A DNA stretch of 17,090 nucleotides from JBBILO01 sp037444855. Its GTDB lineage: Bacteria > Patescibacteriota > Microgenomatia > UBA1406 > GWC2-37-13. Of this stretch, positions 15,378 to 17,090 are shown piece by piece. How positions within the stretch are numbered: position 1 is the stretch's first letter; each line of letters begins with the position of its first letter. Below the pieces are notes generated by a model, which made no database searches, was not told where the DNA came from, and saw only the letters and a program-made list of their open reading frames with translations. A program made the position numbers and the translations under genes. Location: NCBI GenBank assembly GCA_037444855.1, contig JBBILO010000015.1, forward strand, positions 1 through 17,090, given 5' to 3'.

Positions 15378-15631
15378 CCATCCATCACCTCTTTAATACC
15401 AATAACTGAGTCAGAAACCACCAAAACATCGTTTGGCTTAGGATAAGGATAATTCATTTCTGCTAATAATTTTTCCTTAGATACGTAAAGAGGATAAAGC
15501 ATACCGTAAATATCAGGATTGCCAAGATTTCTTTGAATTTCCTCTTCATTAAAACTTGGTTTGATAGCAGAAATAGAAGGAAATTCCTGTAAAGCGGTTT
15601 TAATTTTTCCTTCGTTCCTTATTAATATCAT
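15374..15631 (-). CDS. N-terminal part of a Maf-like nucleotide pyrophosphatase
   Basis: 85 residues that fit the first half of a Maf protein. MILIRNEGKIKTALQEF corresponds to the opening strand and helix (LILAS.SPRR...LL in Maf), FNEEEI to the region after it, VSKEKLLAEM to the Maf Lys-containing helix, and DVLVVSDSVIGI to the signature (S)ADTVV strand, here SDSV. It stops at KEVMDG, exactly where Maf proteins continue into GkP.d..eA. That continuation is encoded from the overlapping ATG of the next gene. Joined, the domain would be about 205 residues, the normal Maf size. The canonical SPRR substrate loop is not conserved (RNEGK), so activity may differ. Upstream frames contain no in-frame ATG. 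A TGA TATAAT lies about 95 bases upstream. Confidence 0.55.
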   Translation of the reverse strand: MILIRNEGKIKTALQEFPSISAIKPSFNEEEIQRNLGNPDIYGMLYPLYVSKEKLLAEMNYPYPKPNDVLVVSDSVIGIKEVMDG

Positions 15632-15642
15632 TAAACGAGTTG

Positions 15643-15681
15643 TTAATCCTTCGCTTGCTTGATTTTTTTTTCTTTAGTCAT
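15643..15681 (-). other. 12-codon upstream ORF with an A9 run
   Basis: From ATG 15679-15681 the minus strand reads MTKEKKIKQAKD and stops. The coding-strand A9 run at 15663-15671 lies within it. One extra A would join this ATG in frame to the Maf-like ORF, extending it by about 17 residues. It may be a leader peptide, a displaced true start, or chance. Confidence 0.25.
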
Positions 15682-15725
15682 CAACTTCAAAAAACAATTT
15701 TTCAATAGTTTAAAATATTTGGTAA

Positions 15726-15734
15726 ATTATATCA
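15726..15734 (-). promoter_or_regulatory. Extended -10 of the Maf-like/acyltransferase/hydrolase operon
   Basis: Minus-strand TGA TATAAT, the same extended form as before glmS. The transcript would carry about 90 untranslated bases before the 15631 ATG, or about 40 before the small ORF at 15681, longer than for other genes here. Confidence 0.45.
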
Positions 15735-16495
15735 TAATTTCTTAAGTAATGAATGTAAATTAAAACCTAATATAAATTGTTAGCAGTGAAATTAGGTAAA
15801 ATCTAGAATTTAAAAAACTTGTTGATTAATAAAACTTTTAGAACTAAATTTTCGAAAAAGATGTTAATAGCAAACCACTAATCAAGCAAAATTATTTGAA
15901 ATTTTTTAGGTTCGTAAAGTTAAAAAATAGAAGTTTTTCATAACCGTTAGGAACTGGATGAAAAATGCCGGTGCGTTTCTTAATTCAAAGATAGTTGATC
16001 CTTCTTTTATCCTTTCACTCCTGCCATCGGTTTTTAAGGATAATCACTATCTCTCTCTATCATTTCATAGTATTATTACAATGTAATATATTTGATGAAG
16101 CGTTTGATCAAACCCAAAAAAACCCCAAAATAATTTTGATGGGTAAACAAATCTTCCCAGGAGATTTTTATTGGCTTTCAAAAAATCGATGGCTGAATCG
16201 CTAAAAATCTCTAAAAAAGCTAGCTAAAATCCTAAGAAAAAATTTTGTTTTAAAAAAACTATAATTAAAAAAGTTAAAAGCGCATGATGGAATGAGTGAA
16301 GAAATAAATAAAAAAATTAGATCGTTTTTGAGAAGCAATTTTCTCATTCTGAAGAATAAAATCGGCTAAGAAGTGCTTTAATGGAAAAAGAAACAAAAAG
16401 AAAAAGATTGAAGCAGCTATTTCAAACTAATTTTAACATAAAACTTTTAATTTTTCATTTAAAATATTAACATTAATTTTTACTTTTGTAATTTT
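15735..16495. other. Gene-poor intergenic stretch
   Basis: About 760 bases with no convincing gene. A 69-codon plus-strand ORF (15995-16204, no ATG start) looks like chance. A 25-codon ORF at 16292-16369 starts MSEEINKKIRSFLRSNF, reminiscent of the first helix of acyl-carrier-protein-like domains, then stops, and may be a relic. Another at 16381 is Lys-rich and 29 codons long. I see no tRNA, clear terminator or tandem repeat. It looks like a decayed region. Confidence 0.4.
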
Positions 16496-17090
16496 ATGGA
16501 ACATTCAAAAAAAATATTGTTGATAGCCACTTCAAATCCCGCTAAATTAAGGGAAATAATCTTTGGTTTACGAGAACTGAAAAAGGAAAAATTCTCCTTT
16601 CTTACATTAAACGACGTTAGGGTAGGGAAACAACCAGAAGAAACAGGTAAAAGTTTTCTAGAAAATGCGACCATAAAAGCTAAGTTTTATGCTGAAAAAA
16701 CAAATTTACTACCTACCATCGCTGATGATGGTGGACTGATTGTCCCCGCTTTAAACAATGCTCCTGGAGTGAAATCACGACGCTGGTTAGGATATGAAGC
16801 AAGTGATGAAGAACTTATTGAATTTACCATAGAAAAAATTAAAAATTTACCCCTGTCTAAAAGAAAAGCTTTTTTAGAAACTTGCGTTGTTTTTTATCAA
16901 CCAAAAACAAAAAAGATTGATTACGCTCAAGAAAAAATTGAAGGTTATCTTGCAGAAAAACCACCATCAAAAAGAATCCCCGGCTATCCTTTTCGTGCTC
17001 TTTTTGTTGTTAAAAAATTTAATAAATATTATGATGATTTAACAGAAGAAGAACATCTTGAAATTAATCATCGGCTAAAAGCGATAAAAA
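16496..17090 (+). CDS. XTP/dITP diphosphatase, RdgB/HAM1 family (partial at window edge)
   Basis: Hydrolyses non-canonical purine triphosphates (XTP, dITP, ITP) to monophosphates and pyrophosphate, keeping them out of DNA and RNA. 198 codons are visible and the frame is open at the window end. Motifs in family order: LIATSNPAKLREI (10-22, with Asn14 and Lys17), ETGKSFLENATIKAKFYA (49-66), the catalytic ADDGGL (Asp77, Asp78; most relatives have ADDSGL), APGVKSRRWLG, GYPFRALFVV and LTEEEHLEINHR, the conserved C-terminal His-Arg. Only a few residues can be missing. I chose the ATG at 16496-16498; a TGTAAT sits 3 bases before it and there is no Shine-Dalgarno. A middle insert (LPLSKRKAFLETCVVFYQP) matches the family's usual strand. 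It faces away from the Maf-like operon across the gene-poor stretch. Confidence 0.92.
   Translation, partial: MEHSKKILLIATSNPAKLREIIFGLRELKKEKFSFLTLNDVRVGKQPEETGKSFLENATIKAKFYAEKTNLLPTIADDGGLIVPALNNAPGVKSRRWLGYEASDEELIEFTIEKIKNLPLSKRKAFLETCVVFYQPKTKKIDYAQEKIEGYLAEKPPSKRIPGYPFRALFVVKKFNKYYDDLTEEEHLEINHRLKAIK

Noticed and set aside
15995..16204. 69-codon plus-strand ORF
   Set aside because: It lacks an ATG start, a promoter and any recognised motif, and its composition looks like translated A+T-rich noncoding DNA.
16480..16674. Minus-strand ORF of 64 codons
   Set aside because: It lies antisense to the clear RdgB/HAM1 gene that starts at 16496.

Overview
The window is strongly A+T-rich, compactly coded bacterial chromosome. 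It most resembles a Patescibacteria (Candidate Phyla Radiation) genome, possibly Microgenomates. That placement is inference, resting on: short housekeeping proteins (a 326-residue TrpRS), a tRNA gene without an encoded CCA, almost no Shine-Dalgarno sequences, start codons 6 to 12 bases after TATAAT-like -10 boxes (leaderless or near-leaderless mRNAs), UGA used as a stop, and a family mix (FemAB-like transferase, GT-C and O-antigen-ligase-like membrane proteins, a CPRC-type PD-(D/E)XK nuclease) familiar from such genomes.

Layout. 1-1030: two small unknown minus-strand genes and two copies of a G-rich promoter-like element. 1032-1711: a RecB/Cas4-like nuclease whose first 15 codons are out of frame with the rest. 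1712-2150: a gene-free stretch of short degenerate repeats. 2164-3957: intact glmS. 3991-10371: a minus-strand cell-surface cluster, read right to left as O-antigen ligase/polymerase-like protein, GT-C membrane glycosyltransferase, two GT4 glycosyltransferases, a FemAB-like aminoacyltransferase and perhaps a 35-residue membrane peptide. 10469-10540: tRNA-CAT. 10595-11575: trpS. 11717-13554: a coupled HD-domain hydrolase and alkaline-phosphatase-superfamily phosphodiesterase. 13566-15631: a minus-strand accessory module. 15682-16495: a gene-poor gap. 16496 to the edge: an XTP/dITP diphosphatase (RdgB/HAM1) that runs out of the window.

The most unusual part is 13566-15631. Joining two ORFs that overlap by ATGA gives one apparent Maf-like (ITPase-fold) domain of about 205 residues, fused to a cysteine acyltransferase-like domain with a Gly-Gly-Asn-Cys / Gly-Gly-His / Asp-Pro-Gly triad like arylamine N-acetyltransferases or transglutaminases. 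One base later comes an alpha/beta hydrolase that is split at a nine-A run. I do not recognise this architecture.

Three genes (nuclease, Maf-like protein, hydrolase) would each be restored by adding a single base, two of them in homopolymers, while glmS and trpS are intact. Either the consensus sequence under-calls homopolymers, or these genes depend on slippage, -1 frameshifting or coupled re-initiation, or they are decaying. Raw reads would decide.

GlmS makes glucosamine-6-phosphate for UDP-GlcNAc, the precursor of peptidoglycan and surface glycans, so it fits functionally with the neighbouring surface cluster. The RdgB-like and Maf-like proteins would both belong to nucleotide-pool house-cleaning families.
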